Positions 62,960 to 64,000 of a stretch of 64,000 nt of DNA are shown piece after piece. Position 1 is the first letter of the stretch; each line of letters starts with the position of its first letter. The position numbers and the translations under genes were made by a program. The DNA lies in the NCBI GenBank assembly GCA_022766245.1, contig JALEPL010000018.1, positions 44,491 through 108,490 on the forward strand, given 5' to 3'. Under the pieces are notes generated by a model. That model was not told where the DNA came from and searched no databases. It worked only from the letters and a program-made list of their open reading frames with translations. The stretch comes from Lachnospiraceae bacterium. Its GTDB lineage: Bacteria; Bacillota; Clostridia; Lachnospirales; Lachnospiraceae.

Positions 62960-64000
62960 ATGTTTCATATTGTATACAAATACATCAAAGGATATAAAAA
63001 GAATACCGTGTTATGTATTTTGGGAATTGCATTCTCTGTTACTTTGATGTTTTCGGTCATACAGATGGGCAATCGTTTACTATTTCAATTTAGACAAATG
63101 CTCAATTCGGTGGCAGGAGACGACTTTCAAGTGGTGGATATCAGTTTTGAGCAGATGGATCAGATTTATTCCTACATACAGAGCAATGCTGTAGAATTTT
63201 CTTCCATGAAGCGGACGATATATGGTACGTCTCGGTTTGATGATAATCTTGCTACAATCCAGATAGCAGGTGTAGAGGGCCAGTGGCAGGATTTACTGAA
63301 TGTAAGTCTCTTGGCAGGCGAGCCACCCGCAGAGAGTAATGAAATCTGTGTAGAACAAAAGTATTGCGATTATTTAAAGAAAGATATGGAGGAAATGGTG
63401 GGACAGGACATAACCCTCGTGGTAGGGGATGATGAAGGAAATGAATTCGAAATAACATATCGAGTGTCTGGAATCATCAGTAATGCACCTACCAGTTATC
63501 CCATTTATTATATGTATACCTCATATGATGGCGCCATTGCGCAAATGAATGCCTATCATTTTAAACATGATCAGCAATACGATTCGGTTGCGGTTTTACT
63601 TGATAAAAATTCTAACGACACAGAAAAGATTATGGATTTGGTAGTTCAGATTATGGACAAATATGGTGAGGGAGAAAAGTTTTATGCCAATCATATAAAG
63701 TTTAATGAATACCGATTGGAAATTTTTAATAACGAGGGAGCCTATAGAGGGGTGAGAATGACCTTTTATGGAATCGCGGTGTTCATTGCATGTTGTCTGG
63801 TGCTTTTTGTGTATCATACCATCAGTATGGGAATGGCAGAGAAAATCCGTCAGTACGGCACAATGCGCTGTATCGGGCTGGATCATATACAATTGATAAA
63901 ACTAATGGGAATGGAGATGTCTCTGTATGCACTTTTGGGCCTGATATTGGGCATTCTATCGGGAAATGTATTGAATGAATTAGTTGCTGACAGAATCATC
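62960..64000 (+). CDS. FtsX/MacB-like ABC transporter permease (partial, runs off window)
   Basis: This frame is open from the ATG at 62960, after GGGAG, to the window edge (347 codons) and is missing from the ORF track because no stop is present. It has an N-terminal membrane helix (VLCILGIAFSVTLMFSVIQM), an outside domain of ~220 residues, then a helix (FYGIAVFIACCLVLFVYHTI) and the conserved FtsX-like segment EKIRQYGTMRCIGLDHIQL. It matches ABC permeases of the FtsX/MacB family used in peptide resistance. The rest of the gene and any ATPase partner lie beyond the window. Confidence 0.85.
   Translation, partial: MFHIVYKYIKGYKKNTVLCILGIAFSVTLMFSVIQMGNRLLFQFRQMLNSVAGDDFQVVDISFEQMDQIYSYIQSNAVEFSSMKRTIYGTSRFDDNLATIQIAGVEGQWQDLLNVSLLAGEPPAESNEICVEQKYCDYLKKDMEEMVGQDITLVVGDDEGNEFEITYRVSGIISNAPTSYPIYYMYTSYDGAIAQMNAYHFKHDQQYDSVAVLLDKNSNDTEKIMDLVVQIMDKYGEGEKFYANHIKFNEYRLEIFNNEGAYRGVRMTFYGIAVFIACCLVLFVYHTISMGMAEKIRQYGTMRCIGLDHIQLIKLMGMEMSLYALLGLILGILSGNVLNELVADRII

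Overview
The window looks like chromosome of a spore-forming anaerobic Clostridia bacterium, most likely Lachnospiraceae. The basis is the gene families, strong AGGAGG-type ribosome binding sites, a SAM-I riboswitch, a CIRCE/HrcA operator, a spoIID-spoIIQ pair and a sodium-type F-ATPase. No rRNA, tRNA, CRISPR array, prophage or full insertion sequence was found. The species is an inference that I cannot settle from the sequence.

Layout. 0-2.5 kb: polar amino-acid ABC importer (minus strand). 2.5-10.5 kb: pgi, an sce7726-type protein, two HD-GYP proteins, a Bcp peroxiredoxin, a Cys-rich protein, metK behind a SAM-I riboswitch, and nth. 10.8-13 kb: ECF sigma factor, membrane protein with wall-binding-like repeats, lipoprotein. 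13.1-24.3 kb: galM, then a block resembling the Bacillus ywlC-ywlE-upp-atp order (Sua5, a phosphatase-like protein without its catalytic cysteine, upp, dCMP deaminase, whole ATP synthase operon). 24.4-30.5 kb: divergent PurM paralogue, coiled-coil protein, OmpR/histidine kinase pair, CIRCE-controlled hsp20. 30.5-35.7 kb: ABC-2 exporter divergent from a DesK/NarL-type two-component system. 35.7-39.8 kb: tatD, the TIGR03915/TIGR03916-type DNA-repair pair behind two LexA-like boxes, and ksgA. 39.9-41.6 kb: sporulation genes spoIID and spoIIQ-like. 41.6-52.7 kb: accessory-looking region with zinc-ribbon membrane paralogues, miniature transposable elements, a TPR-GGDEF protein, a structured intergenic segment, an SF2 helicase with a membrane hairpin, and a zinc-ribbon/TPM/lipoprotein cluster. 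52.7-58.1 kb: TetR regulator facing an SCP2-hydrolase-condensation-carrier-protein-adenylate ligase operon. 58.2-61 kb: Na+/H+ antiporter and a TrkA-type protein. 61.2-64 kb: ECF sigma/zf-HC2 anti-sigma pair and a truncated FtsX-like permease.

Two systems stand out. The first is a family of about 131-134 bp inverted-repeat elements (ends GTAACTGTTCAG...) at 9.8, 41.6, 41.8, 42.8 and 44.3 kb, each flanked by an 8-bp direct repeat (five pairs, three with one mismatch). There are also two copies reduced to their ends and several fragments. GTAA ends with 8-bp target duplications suggest mobilisation by an IS66-type transposase. The second is the TetR-controlled acyl-transfer cluster at 53-58 kb, which has the parts of a minimal activation-carrier-condensation pathway with no known product.

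Genes that plausibly work together: two HD-GYP proteins and a GGDEF protein in cyclic-di-GMP turnover; sodium-type ATP synthase with the NhaP antiporter; two ECF/anti-sigma modules for envelope stress; and LexA control of the radical SAM DNA-repair pair.
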